DNA of 63,396 bases from Saprospiraceae bacterium (GTDB taxonomy: Bacteria; Bacteroidota; Bacteroidia; Chitinophagales; Saprospiraceae). This document shows, piece by piece, positions 18,501 to 26,396 of this stretch. The position numbers and the translations under genes were made by a program. Position 1 is the stretch's first letter, and every line of letters starts with the position of its first letter. The notes below the pieces were generated by a model, which worked only from the letters and a program-made list of their open reading frames with translations, was not told the DNA's origin and ran no database searches. The stretch is taken from NCBI GenBank assembly GCA_020631135.1, contig JAHDHU010000007.1, positions 1 through 63,396 on the forward strand, given 5' to 3'.

Positions 18501-19679
18501 AAAAACGGTTTTGAAGGTTCTTCTGCAGTACTATTTAATTCTATAGAAATAAATTCAGGAGAAGAAGATAGGCTTAGTTCACCATTAATAGATTTGTCTC
18601 ATTTTGATAATCCACTATTGAGTTTTGATTTTGCTCATAGATTGAGAGGAGATTTTTGGGAAGATTCATTACGCCTAGATATTTATACAGAATGTGGAAA
18701 TTTATTTCATTCAACTCTTTTCGGAGCTAAAGGTGAAACTTTGTCAACAACTGATGTATTTCTTAATCCGTTTGATGTTTCTTTTAGGCCTACGTCTCCC
18801 GAAGATTGGCGAACTGAGTTTATCAATTTGGCAGATTTTAAAGATCAAATCATAAGGTTAGTTTTTGTAAGTATAACTGATCTTGGAGAAAGTATTTATT
18901 TAGATAATATAAACTTGGTTGACGCTTCATCTCCTCCTGAAGCTCAGTTTAGTGCAAGTGATAAATCATGCGTTTTTGTTCCAGTTGAATTTATTAATAA
19001 CAGTTCAGGTTTTGCAACTAATTATTTTTGGAATTTTGGAGATGGTGCAATTCCCGCAAATTCAAATGAACAGGGACCGATAAATGTATTTTTTATTGAG
19101 GAAGGTCTGAAGACAATTGAACTTACACTATCTAATGATTTTGGTTCTTCCACTTTTTCTAAAGAGATTTTAATATCTGGAACACCTACACCTTCATTTG
19201 ATTATGCTTTTAATGGATTAGAAGTATCATTTGAAAACACTTCTATAAATTGTGAATCCTATCGATGGGATTTTGGCGATAATAATATTGCATTTGAAGA
19301 AAATCCAAATCATCAGTACGATAATAGCTCATTATACACGGTGGTACTTCAAGGGAGTTCAGAAAACTGTGATACTTTTCAATTTCAGAAAACGTTAGAT
19401 TTAACTACAAATGTCGAAGAAGAGTTATCTAATGTTGGAATTGATATCTTCCCGAATCCATCAGATGGTAATTTATTTATTAAGATAGATAATCACAAGA
19501 AACAAGAATATCATGTAGAATTGATTGATACAAAGGGAGAAAATCTAATGCATAAAGAAATTCTTACAAATGGTGATACATTTACTTTAAACCTCGATAC
19601 GAATCTTCAAAGTGGTATTTATTTCGTAAGAATATTTAATAAATTGGTTACCTCTACCCATAAAATTGTTATTCAATAA
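15585..19679 (+). CDS. Subtilisin-like (S8) serine protease with PKD-like domains and T9SS sorting domain
   Basis: 1,364 residues from ATG 15585 (MRFFKLFDYGCL; an in-frame ATG at 15549 would add a non-signal stretch). A signal peptide ends near NTSAQF. The S8 triad is visible: Asp247/248 in VRDDGQVGPHIDF, His273 in SGTHADGVAGM, Ser442 in GGTSAAAPCVMG. Residues about 195-225 may close a propeptide (TVEVPKNVLSQLL). Downstream are beta-sandwich regions, a MAM/adhesin-like segment near SFESLNWPPEDW, and two PKD-like segments (NYFWNFGDGA, YRWDFGDNN). The C-terminus (about 1290-1364: IFPNPSDGNLFIKI ... SGIYFVRIF) is a type A sorting domain. Secreted, surface-attached peptidase; substrate unknown. 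Confidence 0.92.
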   Translation: MRFFKLFDYGCLVVALFFSINTSAQFNSNTYEIYLKSRTINEFEYNNTKFENFTSEELVEGRYYRILQFSSIPNRNTKSLLKLNGINLLEYIPNKSYLGSIDKNLDLSNLKEFGVRSALKIRKEWKQDDHVKIRDFEDWAQTASHYKLVVHYFNDIDFKYIKQEFENLGIRILKNPDYLNLVTVEVPKNVLSQLLDSPFVLFVCSIVGPGVPDDDLGRSLHRNSTIDSEYPMGRKYDGSGVNILVRDDGQVGPHIDFKGRLSQEFASTLSGTHADGVAGMAVGAGNLDPTMKGAAKGAFIFVKDYIADFLDETMSLFNEENVLITNSSYSNGCNGGYTSIAQTVDAQINQNPTLLHVFSAGNSNNMECGYGAGDQWGNITGGHKQGKNVLTTANLFSNVELVESSSRGPAHDGRIKPDISAHGQNQIGPFPNNNYTQFGGTSAAAPCVMGTSAQLYQAYKEIYGQEPESALIKATLLNTANDIQNEGPDFKTGWGHLNAYRAILTLENEQFWNAEIEHGQIESHSITIPENTKQVRIMVYWNDVPASILANKALVNDLNMEVISGEGSLHMPWVLNAIPHPDSLDLPAIRGIDNLNNMEQVLIHNPTSGEYQINVNGFQIPFEPVKYYIVYDIVGNDDITVVYPFGGESLVPDENVRIHWDAFSNEDIFTLEYSLNDGQEWNLIGQTSGFQRSYNWKVPNEFSGKGLVRVSRNGIFDTNDFHFSIFGIPTGLHVSQICPEYFRLNWNSMNGADSYVPYLLGERFMESKGISQDTFMDIYVSNPLSKHWVAISALGEDDKIGRRSIAVELDLKEFNCLRNNDLGIVRIEAPKHETYYNCENQEMEISILIQNNSADPIGDFEVSYQIDNNAIVSENVSNVLAPFEQMVYTFTTTQTGLMTGIDYLLKTSISSELDTSDYNDSYEREFEIWNEQIAGEEGLSESFESLNWPPEDWVLSVDSMNASWNRIEEITQKNGFEGSSAVLFNSIEINSGEEDRLSSPLIDLSHFDNPLLSFDFAHRLRGDFWEDSLRLDIYTECGNLFHSTLFGAKGETLSTTDVFLNPFDVSFRPTSPEDWRTEFINLADFKDQIIRLVFVSITDLGESIYLDNINLVDASSPPEAQFSASDKSCVFVPVEFINNSSGFATNYFWNFGDGAIPANSNEQGPINVFFIEEGLKTIELTLSNDFGSSTFSKEILISGTPTPSFDYAFNGLEVSFENTSINCESYRWDFGDNNIAFEENPNHQYDNSSLYTVVLQGSSENCDTFQFQKTLDLTTNVEEELSNVGIDIFPNPSDGNLFIKIDNHKKQEYHVELIDTKGENLMHKEILTNGDTFTLNLDTNLQSGIYFVRIFNKLVTSTHKIVIQ

Positions 19680-19699
19680 TGAATCAATTTTGGTTTTGA

Positions 19700-20383
19700 A
19701 TGAAAATCACAACCTGGGCTGAAGAAGATCGTCCGAGAGAAAAATTACTATTAAAAGGGCGTCATGTCCTTAGCAATGCTGAATTGATCGCAATTTTATT
19801 AGGAAGCGGGAATCGAGAAGAATCTGCTGTTGAGCTGGCCAAAAAGATATTGATGTCTGTCGACAATGATCTTTCTCAATTGGCGAAACTAAACGTCAAA
19901 CAACTCCGAAAATTTAAAGGCATCGGAAACGCAAAAGCCATCAGTATATGTGCTGCCATTGAATTGGGACGAAGGAGAAAGGATAGCCATGACGCTAGCT
20001 TACAACAAAAACAAATATCCTCGAGTGAGGCAGCCTTTCTAATCATGGAGAGTCATTTTTTGGATTTAAATCATGAGCAATTCTGGATTTTATTACTCAA
20101 TAGATCAAATAAAATTATTGATAAAAAATGCATCAGTACTGGTGGAGTTTCTGGGACTGTGGTAGATGCTAAACTTATCTTTAAATACGCATTGGAAAAC
20201 CTAGCTTCTGGTATTATCATGTTCCATAATCACCCTTCGGGAAATTTAAAACCATCACAACAAGATATCAGCCTGACCAAAAAATTAGTAGAAGCTTCTA
20301 AAAATTTGGACATCAATATTCTAGATCATTTGATAATCTCGCAGCACAAGTATTTTAGTTTTAAAGATGATGGGGTAATTTAA
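19700..20383 (+). CDS. radC: RadC/YsxA family JAB-domain protein
   Basis: 227 residues, typical length. N-terminal UPF0758 helix-hairpin-helix part (RPREKLLLKGRHVLSNAELIAILLGSG; LRKFKGIGNAKAISICAAIELGRR), then the MPN/JAB domain with the metal-binding motif FHNHPSGNLKPSQQD and an upstream Glu/His set. Despite the name, a DNA-repair role is not established for the family; a metal-dependent hydrolase activity is predicted from the intact JAMM motif. It starts 20 bp after the protease gene on the same strand. Confidence 0.93.
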   Translation: MKITTWAEEDRPREKLLLKGRHVLSNAELIAILLGSGNREESAVELAKKILMSVDNDLSQLAKLNVKQLRKFKGIGNAKAISICAAIELGRRRKDSHDASLQQKQISSSEAAFLIMESHFLDLNHEQFWILLLNRSNKIIDKKCISTGGVSGTVVDAKLIFKYALENLASGIIMFHNHPSGNLKPSQQDISLTKKLVEASKNLDINILDHLIISQHKYFSFKDDGVI

Positions 20384-20459
20384 AGAGTGGTATATTTTTT
20401 ACGAAGGGCTTTGTAAGGCTTTTTAAAACCTTTTTGACCTCCTGGCCTTTAGTATTGGT

Positions 20460-20467
20460 TACTTTTA
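20460..20467 (+). promoter_or_regulatory. Possible Bacteroidota -7 box (TACTTTTA)
   Basis: Seven of eight matches to TAnnTTTG, 7 bp before the ABC exporter ATG at 20475. The 90-bp gap after radC holds no gene. Confidence 0.3.
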
Positions 20468-20474
20468 CATTCGG

Positions 20475-22238
20475 ATGCAAGAGCGAAAGACTACAAAAAG
20501 TTTGGATTGGGATATCCTTTCAAGGGTGTTATCAATGGCAAGACCTTATAAAAGAGTTTTTGCTCAATGCTTAATTCTTGCGATCGTGCTCGCTCCTTTA
20601 AATGCATTTAGGCCTTTTCTCATCCAAACCATGGTGGACGAACATATTTTTAAAATGGACCTAAGTGGGCTAAAAAATCTTGCAATCATTTATATGGTTT
20701 TGGTGCTTGTGATTGTTGTGATGCGCTACTTTTTTATTTATTCAACTGCTTTGCTAGGACAATCTGTAATTAAGGATTTAAGAGTTAAAGTATTTGATCA
20801 TGTGACACGTCTTAATATGCGTTACTTTGATAAAACTCCAATCGGAACGGCAACGACAAGAACGATTAATGATGTCGAGCGGATTAATGATGTTTTTGCG
20901 CAAGGAGTCATCACTATTGTAGCGGATATATTAGCAGTTCTTGCTGTGCTGGGGATCATGTTGTATACGAGTTGGAGATTGACATTGATATGTCTAATAA
21001 CCTTGCCTTTTTTAGTTATCGCGACATATATTTTTAAGGAAAAAGTAAAAGCTGCTTTTCAAAGAGTCCGTACTCAAATATCAAGAATGAATGCTTTTTT
21101 GCAGGAGCGAATTTCTGGGATGCGTGTAGTTCAAATTTTTAATGCAGAAAACCAAGAACGAGAAAAGTTTAAAGAAATTAATAGAGAATACACACAAGCA
21201 AATTTAGATTCGATCCTTTATTATGCCATTTTTTTTCCAGTAGTAGAAATTATTTCTGCGCTTGCTTTAGCGCTTTTAATTTGGTGGGGAGCTGGTGCAT
21301 ATTTAGATGGCATGGTCAGCTTTGGAGCTTTGGTAGCCTTTCCTATTTATCTGAATATGCTTTTTCGACCAGTAAGATTATTGGCAGATAAATTAAATAC
21401 TTTACAGATGGGATTGGTTGCTGCTGAGAGGATATTTGGAGTTCTTGATGATAAATCATTAATTAAGGATTATGGGACTAAGCACATAGATAAGTTGGAC
21501 GGAAAGGTAGAATTTGAAAATGTTTATTTTGCTTACGACGACAAAAATGATGTTTTAAGAGATATAAATTTTTGTATTGAGCCTGGTGAAACTTTAGCTA
21601 TAGTTGGCAATACGGGATCGGGTAAGACAACGATCATTAATATTTTAAACCGATTTTATGCGCTTAAAAACGGAGTAGTACGAATTGATGATCAAGATAT
21701 TAAGCTTTATAAATTGGATCATCTCAGATCCAATCTTTCAATGGTTTTACAGGATGTATTTTTATTTGCAGGCTCTGTTTTGGATAATATAAGATTAAGG
21801 GATGACTCTATTTCTGAGCAAAAAGTAATTGAAGCAGCTAAAATTATTGGAGCTCATGATTTCATCATGAATATGCCCAACGAATACCAATTTACTGTAT
21901 CTGAAAGAGGATCAAATTTATCAATGGGTCAAAGACAATTGATTTCATTTGTCCGTGCTTTGGTTTTTGACCCCAGTATATTAATACTAGACGAGGCAAC
22001 TTCTTCGATAGACACCGAAACAGAAGCCATCATACAATACGCTATTGAAAAACTGATTGATAAAAGAACTTCCATAATAATAGCACATAGACTATCTACA
22101 ATTAAACACGCGGATAAAATTATGGTCTTAAGAGATGGTCAGATTCGCGAGTTCGGCAATCATCACGAATTGCTCAAAATCACAGACGGTATTTATAGGG
22201 CTATGTACGAAATTCAATTCGAAGAAGCATCAGCTTAA
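20475..22238 (+). CDS. ABC exporter, MsbA/lipid-multidrug type (fused TMD-NBD)
   Basis: 587 residues: six-helix transmembrane domain (about 1-320, including TTRTINDVERINDVF of the coupling region) followed by a nucleotide-binding domain with Walker A GNTGSGKTT, Q-loop VLQDVFLFAG, signature LSMGQRQ, Walker B ILILDEATSS and switch His in IIAHRLSTI. A half-transporter acting as homodimer or heterodimer in the inner membrane. MsbA-like lipid A flipping is the best-known role of such proteins but a drug exporter is equally possible. A gene for a small membrane protein follows 34 bp downstream. Confidence 0.92.
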   Translation: MQERKTTKSLDWDILSRVLSMARPYKRVFAQCLILAIVLAPLNAFRPFLIQTMVDEHIFKMDLSGLKNLAIIYMVLVLVIVVMRYFFIYSTALLGQSVIKDLRVKVFDHVTRLNMRYFDKTPIGTATTRTINDVERINDVFAQGVITIVADILAVLAVLGIMLYTSWRLTLICLITLPFLVIATYIFKEKVKAAFQRVRTQISRMNAFLQERISGMRVVQIFNAENQEREKFKEINREYTQANLDSILYYAIFFPVVEIISALALALLIWWGAGAYLDGMVSFGALVAFPIYLNMLFRPVRLLADKLNTLQMGLVAAERIFGVLDDKSLIKDYGTKHIDKLDGKVEFENVYFAYDDKNDVLRDINFCIEPGETLAIVGNTGSGKTTIINILNRFYALKNGVVRIDDQDIKLYKLDHLRSNLSMVLQDVFLFAGSVLDNIRLRDDSISEQKVIEAAKIIGAHDFIMNMPNEYQFTVSERGSNLSMGQRQLISFVRALVFDPSILILDEATSSIDTETEAIIQYAIEKLIDKRTSIIIAHRLSTIKHADKIMVLRDGQIREFGNHHELLKITDGIYRAMYEIQFEEASA

Positions 22239-22272
22239 ACTATCCTTTTTATATTAGTGTTAAAGTATTGAA

Positions 22273-22752
22273 ATGAATAAGAATCGAGAATACTTTTCTA
22301 GTCGATCTCCTCTAGGAGGCATCATCCCTTTGGCTTTTTTGGTGATTTTTTTTATCGCCCTTTATTTTATAGCCAAAGGTGTTTTTACCATTCTTTCCTG
22401 GTTGGCAATTCCATTTTTAATCATAGCTCTGGTTATGGATTATCGTGTCGTTGTTGATTATGTTAAGTATGTATTTGATCTCATGTCGAGAAAGCCATTG
22501 CATGGGATAGGGCTTGGAGTGTTTACAGTTTTGGGCTATCCTTTTGTGAGTGCTTTTTTGGCTTTTCGTGCGGTACTTAGTAAAAAAGTCAAAGATTTTA
22601 CTGGGGAATCCAATGAAAAGAAAGAAGATTATACAGAATATGAAGAGGTTGACGATAATGAGGACTTTTTAGAGCTTGAGCCTCTAGAAGAACCGGAGGT
22701 TATAAAAGAATCAAAACAATCTACTGACGATTACGAAGAGCTTTTTGATTGA
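22273..22752 (+). CDS. Membrane protein with acidic C-terminal tail, unknown function
   Basis: 159 residues. Two to three hydrophobic segments lie at about 15-65 (LAFLVIFFIALYFIAKGVF; LSWLAIPFLIIALV) and about 75-105, and the last 45 residues are very acidic (EEVDDNEDFLELEPLEEPE). No family recognised. Its TGA stop shares an A with the ATG of the glycosyltransferase gene (TGATG), so the two are translationally coupled, which hints at a function with cell-envelope glycosylation. Confidence 0.72.
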   Translation: MNKNREYFSSRSPLGGIIPLAFLVIFFIALYFIAKGVFTILSWLAIPFLIIALVMDYRVVVDYVKYVFDLMSRKPLHGIGLGVFTVLGYPFVSAFLAFRAVLSKKVKDFTGESNEKKEDYTEYEEVDDNEDFLELEPLEEPEVIKESKQSTDDYEELFD

Positions 22753-23885
22753 TGTGGATCAATATATACTTCATTCTATCTTTTATTTTGGCTTTTTCTT
22801 ATGTTGGGTTTTTGTATAAAGTCTTTTCCTCGTGGAAGGATGCAGATGAACTTAATTTAGGCGCTTTAAACATTCCAGAAAAAAGTATTTCTGTCCTCAT
22901 CGCCGCAAGAAATGAAGCTGATAATATAGTCTCATGTATTCGATCGATTTTGGATTGTGATTACCCAAATCATTTGTTAGAGCTAATTGTGGTGGATGAC
23001 CACTCCACAGACTCTACTGCAGAAAAGATTAATTCGATAAACAATCCAATAGTCAGATATTTTAAACTTGAAGAAAATCTTACGGGTAAAAAGAAAGCTC
23101 TAAGTCTGGCGATAAGCAAGTCCAATGGGGAAATATTGGCAATGACTGATGCTGATTGCAAGGTTTCACCCAATTGGTTGAAGATTATAGCTAACAATCT
23201 CAAATCTCAGGAGATTAAATTTTTGGCTATGCCAATTGTTTTCTCGCCTGCGCGAAATAAAATTGAATCTTTTCAAGTGCTTGACCTTTGTGCATTAATG
23301 GCTTTAACCCAATTCGGTTTAAATCAAGAAAAGTTTTATTTAGCTAACGGGGCAAATATGGCGGTCAAAAAGAGTGCATTTTTGGAAGTCAATGGATTCC
23401 ATGGTAATGAAAATTATGCGTCTGGAGATGATATGTTTCTTGTACATAAACTTGCCAAAAAGAATTCCAAATCTGTTCGATTTATTAAATCAAAAGATGC
23501 CATTGTAGAAACTAAATCTCAAGAAACGTTCAAGCAATTGAACGTGCAAAGAAAAAGATGGGCCACTAAGTCTAAGGCATATGCTGATTTTAGTTTACAG
23601 CTATTATTGGTCTTTATATTTATTTTCAATTTTAGCATAATTATAAACTTATTGGTAGGACCTTTTTTAGAAGAAACACTGTTTTTTATAGGACTGTTTC
23701 AACTTTTTATCAAAGGAATAATAGACTATCTCTTCTTAGAGAATTTGACCAAGTATTTTGATCGCAGCAAAGAGTTAAAATACTTTTTCTCTGCAAGTCT
23801 ATTAAGTATGTGGAATATTATTTATTCTGCCTATTGCAGCATATTTATAAAAAATTACCATTGGAAAAATCGTGAAGCACGTTAA
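22752..23885 (+). CDS. Family 2 glycosyltransferase, membrane-anchored
   Basis: 377 residues from ATG 22752. An N-terminal membrane helix (IYFILSFILAFSYVGFLYKVF) is followed by a GT-A domain: SVLIAARNEADNIVSCIRSIL, VVDDHSTDSTAEKI, ALSLAISKSNGEILAMTDADCKVSPNWL (DxD-like) and, further on, ASGDDMFLVHKLAKK and QRKRWATKS (the Q..RW motif of processive or polyprenyl GT2 enzymes). Two to three C-terminal helices follow. It transfers a sugar from an NDP-sugar at the inner membrane; the acceptor is unknown. It overlaps its neighbours at both ends, which points to a four-gene operon (22273-25139). Confidence 0.9.
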   Translation: MWINIYFILSFILAFSYVGFLYKVFSSWKDADELNLGALNIPEKSISVLIAARNEADNIVSCIRSILDCDYPNHLLELIVVDDHSTDSTAEKINSINNPIVRYFKLEENLTGKKKALSLAISKSNGEILAMTDADCKVSPNWLKIIANNLKSQEIKFLAMPIVFSPARNKIESFQVLDLCALMALTQFGLNQEKFYLANGANMAVKKSAFLEVNGFHGNENYASGDDMFLVHKLAKKNSKSVRFIKSKDAIVETKSQETFKQLNVQRKRWATKSKAYADFSLQLLLVFIFIFNFSIIINLLVGPFLEETLFFIGLFQLFIKGIIDYLFLENLTKYFDRSKELKYFFSASLLSMWNIIYSAYCSIFIKNYHWKNREAR

Positions 23886-24522
23886 ACCCATTATACTAAG
23901 TGTATTGTTTATATTTTGTCTATCCTTCATAGGATGCCGTCAAGATCACGCCATTAATAGTACCTCAGAGTTTGACTTCGGGGAGCTTTCCGCTTTCGCG
24001 AATGAAAATCTTATTAACGCCATTATTGAAATTCCTGCTGGCACAAATGAAAAATGGGAATTAGATAAGGGTTTAGAAAAGTTCGAAATTGAAATCATCA
24101 AGAATAAGAAAAGGAACATTGACTATTTGGCTTATCCAGCAAACTATGGATTGATTCCTAAAACATTAATGCCAAAAACACAGGGTGGAGATGGAGATCC
24201 ATTGGATGTCTTTGTCATTGGTGCTGCTAAAACTCAAGGATCGATTATAAAATGTGTCCCTTTGGCAATTCTTCACTTCCTTGATGATGGTGAAAAAGAT
24301 GACAAGATCATTGCAGTAGATGCCAATGCTACTTTGGTTCAAATTAATGATTTAAATCAACTTCAAAATGAATATCCAGGGATAATAGATATTTTGAAAA
24401 TCTGGATCTCAAATTATAAAGGTGCGAGGAAGACACAATTTTTGAGTTTGGGAAATGAAAAAGAGGCACTTGAAATAATTAAGTTAACTTCTCAACATTA
24501 TAATCGTCATCATAAAAATTAA
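23872..24522 (+). CDS. Family I inorganic pyrophosphatase with lipoprotein signal peptide
   Basis: 216 residues from GTG 23872, overlapping the glycosyltransferase end by 14 bp. The N-terminus KPIILSVLFIFCLSFIGC is a lipoprotein signal (lipobox FIGC). The catalytic core is intact: KWELDKG, YPANYGLIP, the metal-binding GDGDPLDVFVIG (three Asp), DDGEKDDKI (Asp, Asp, Lys) and SNYKG (Tyr-Lys). It hydrolyses pyrophosphate to two phosphates. Ordinary family I enzymes are cytosolic and lack a signal, so this one should act in the periplasm or at the outer membrane. A near copy of the dispersed palindrome encodes SAFANE just after the lipid-anchored region. Confidence 0.87.
   Translation: MKHVKPIILSVLFIFCLSFIGCRQDHAINSTSEFDFGELSAFANENLINAIIEIPAGTNEKWELDKGLEKFEIEIIKNKKRNIDYLAYPANYGLIPKTLMPKTQGGDGDPLDVFVIGAAKTQGSIIKCVPLAILHFLDDGEKDDKIIAVDANATLVQINDLNQLQNEYPGIIDILKIWISNYKGARKTQFLSLGNEKEALEIIKLTSQHYNRHHKN
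23991..24004. repeat. Dispersed palindrome variant (coding)
   Basis: CGCTTTCGCGAATG: TTCGCGAA core with one CGCT-type arm and one ATG-type arm, in the pyrophosphatase gene, read as Ala-Phe-Ala-Asn in the same frame as the other coding copies. Confidence 0.6.
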
Positions 24523-24527
24523 TTTTC

Positions 24528-25139
24528 GTGCTAAAATCCTTCAAATTCTTGAGTTGCATTTTTATCTTTTTTCTTAGTGTATCTTTAAACGGTCAAGAAA
24601 ACAATATGCAATTGCCTTTTCATCAAATACCAGATTATCCAGAATCCTATCATGCCTCTAATGTTTTGGCTCGGATGATAGACGGATTGGGTTACCGGTT
24701 GTTTTGGGCTACAGATGACTTGCGGAGTGAAGACATTTCGTATAAGCCTCACGGTGAAAACACCAAAAGTGTCGATGAAACAATGGATCATATATTGAGT
24801 TTATCCAGTACGATAAATAATGCGGTTCAAAATTTACCAAACATTCGACCAATGGTTGAATCGGAATTGAGTTTTGAGGAAAAAAGAAAAAATGCGTTAG
24901 TGTATTTAAAAAATGCTAGTGATTTTTTAAAATCTTCCGATCATGATATAGGCGAGATGAATGTTATTTTCCAGCGTGGTGAAAATAAGAGCAGCTTTCC
25001 GATTTGGAATTTGATCAATGGACAAATAGCAGATGCTCTTTATCATACCGGGCAATTGGTATCTTATAGAAGATCCTCTGGGAATCCCATAAATCCGATG
25101 GTAAATGTTTTCACAGGTAAAAATAGATCAGCAAAGTAA
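24528..25139 (+). CDS. Exported DinB/YfiT-like protein
   Basis: 203 residues from GTG 24528, five bases after the pyrophosphatase stop. A signal peptide (LSCIFIFFLSVSLNGQ) precedes a four-helix-bundle-like sequence of the DinB/YfiT type: SNVLARMIDGLGYRLFWATDDL, SVDETMDHILSLSSTINNAV, and WNLINGQIADALYHTGQLVSYRR, where the His residues would form the metal site of this superfamily. Exported relatives are common in Bacteroidota; the reaction is unknown. Last gene of the run starting at 22273; convergent with the acetyltransferase gene one base away. Confidence 0.72.
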   Translation: MLKSFKFLSCIFIFFLSVSLNGQENNMQLPFHQIPDYPESYHASNVLARMIDGLGYRLFWATDDLRSEDISYKPHGENTKSVDETMDHILSLSSTINNAVQNLPNIRPMVESELSFEEKRKNALVYLKNASDFLKSSDHDIGEMNVIFQRGENKSSFPIWNLINGQIADALYHTGQLVSYRRSSGNPINPMVNVFTGKNRSAK

Positions 25140-25140
25140 A

Positions 25141-25659
25141 TTAGGTGGCTTCTAGATTTAGTTCGTAAAGCATCAATTCAACCGAGTCATTTGGCAGACT
25201 AATCATTTTAACAAAACTCAATCCTAGTTTTTCAAGGATCTTTATAGAAGGTATATTTTCTGGAATAGTGATGCCTTGTATTTTGGTCATGGATTTTAAT
25301 GTCTTTATGTTTTGGAGTACGGCTTGACTCGCCTCAAAAGCATAACCATTTCTTTCAAATTCTTCTAGTACCGCGAATCCTATATCAGCCTCTTCTAAAC
25401 CTTCTCGTTTATAAGCACCACATACACCTAAAAGTTCTTTGTCAGATTTTCTTTGAATGATAAACTGACCTACCCCCATTTCAAATTCTTGAGATGCAAT
25501 AATATGATCCACAAATTTTGTAAGTGCTTCATCTGTATCGACTTCTCGGGGTCCGATATTTTTGATCCATTTTGGACTTGTAACCAGTTTTTGCACAAAA
25601 TGTGCATGTTCATGTGTCGTGCTTATTAGATTTAATCTTGGCGTTTCAAGTAATTTCAT
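25141..25659 (-). CDS. GNAT-family N-acetyltransferase (RimJ/RimL-like)
   Basis: 172 residues from the ATG at 25657-25659, which overlaps the stop of the upstream ATPase gene (ATGA) and gives the standard family start MKLLETPRLNLISTT. GNAT motifs: FIIQRKSDKELLGVCGAYKREG, EADIGFAVLEEFERNGYAFEASQAVLQ (motif A region) and ENIPSIKILEKLGLSFVKMI (motif B). It acetylates an amine with acetyl-CoA; the RimJ/L-like type often targets protein N-termini or small molecules. Its coupling to the metal-uptake genes is positional only. Confidence 0.87.
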   Translation of the reverse strand: MKLLETPRLNLISTTHEHAHFVQKLVTSPKWIKNIGPREVDTDEALTKFVDHIIASQEFEMGVGQFIIQRKSDKELLGVCGAYKREGLEEADIGFAVLEEFERNGYAFEASQAVLQNIKTLKSMTKIQGITIPENIPSIKILEKLGLSFVKMISLPNDSVELMLYELNLEAT

Positions 25660-26396
25660 CCTATCAATCCAGTTTTGTGTAAGATTGTTAATTGAGGTCC
25701 ATAACAAGCGGCTATATTTTCTTTAGTAAAGGTCTCTTTAGTGTCGCCGTAAGCAATTAGGCGTTGATTAAGTAAGATAACTTTATTAAAGTAATTGTCT
25801 ACGGAAGCAAGATCATGGTGAACGACCAATAGGGTTTTTCCTTCAGCGGCTAGTCTTTTTAAAATTGAGATGATTCGTTCTTCTGTAAGCATATCGACTC
25901 CTACAAAAGGTTCGTCTAGAAAAAATACTTCTGCTTTTTGTGCCAAAGCCCGCGCTAAGAAAACTCTTTGTTGTTGACCGCCAGACAGCTGTCCGATTTG
26001 ACGATCTACTAGAGATTCGATTTCTAAATCTTTGAGGGCATCCATCACGATCTCGTGATCAGTGGCATTCATAGATTCGAATATTTTTTTATAAGGAAAT
26101 CTCCCTTGCATCACTATGTCTCTCACCGTCGCAGGAAAGGACCAGTCAACCTCATCTTTCTGCGGCACATAGGCCACTTTTGATCTTACTTCACTTATTT
26201 CGTTTCCAAGTACTTTAATAACACCTGCATTTGGTTCGATCAAGTCTAAGATGGATTTGAACAAAGTAGATTTGCCAGCACCATTTGGACCTACCACTCC
26301 ATAGATATTGCCTTTTTCTAAACTCAAATGAATATTACTCAATACACGTTTCTTATCATAAGAAACGGACAAGCCTTTCACCAAAATGGTTTCCAT
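25656..26396 (-). CDS. Mn/Zn ABC transporter ATP-binding protein
   Basis: 246 residues, usual for MntB/ZnuC-type ATPases. Walker A GPNGAGKST, Q-loop YVPQKDEVDW (the Q-K-x-x-V/I-D-W motif is typical of Mn/Zn/Fe cluster-9 ATPases), signature LSGGQQQRVFLARAL, Walker B VFFLDEPFVGVD, switch His VVHHDLA. It would energise metal uptake with the binding protein encoded just upstream (one-base overlap). No cluster-9 membrane permease gene is present in this operon: the next gene is an acetyltransferase. Confidence 0.92.
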   Translation of the reverse strand: METILVKGLSVSYDKKRVLSNIHLSLEKGNIYGVVGPNGAGKSTLFKSILDLIEPNAGVIKVLGNEISEVRSKVAYVPQKDEVDWSFPATVRDIVMQGRFPYKKIFESMNATDHEIVMDALKDLEIESLVDRQIGQLSGGQQQRVFLARALAQKAEVFFLDEPFVGVDMLTEERIISILKRLAAEGKTLLVVHHDLASVDNYFNKVILLNQRLIAYGDTKETFTKENIAACYGPQLTILHKTGLIG

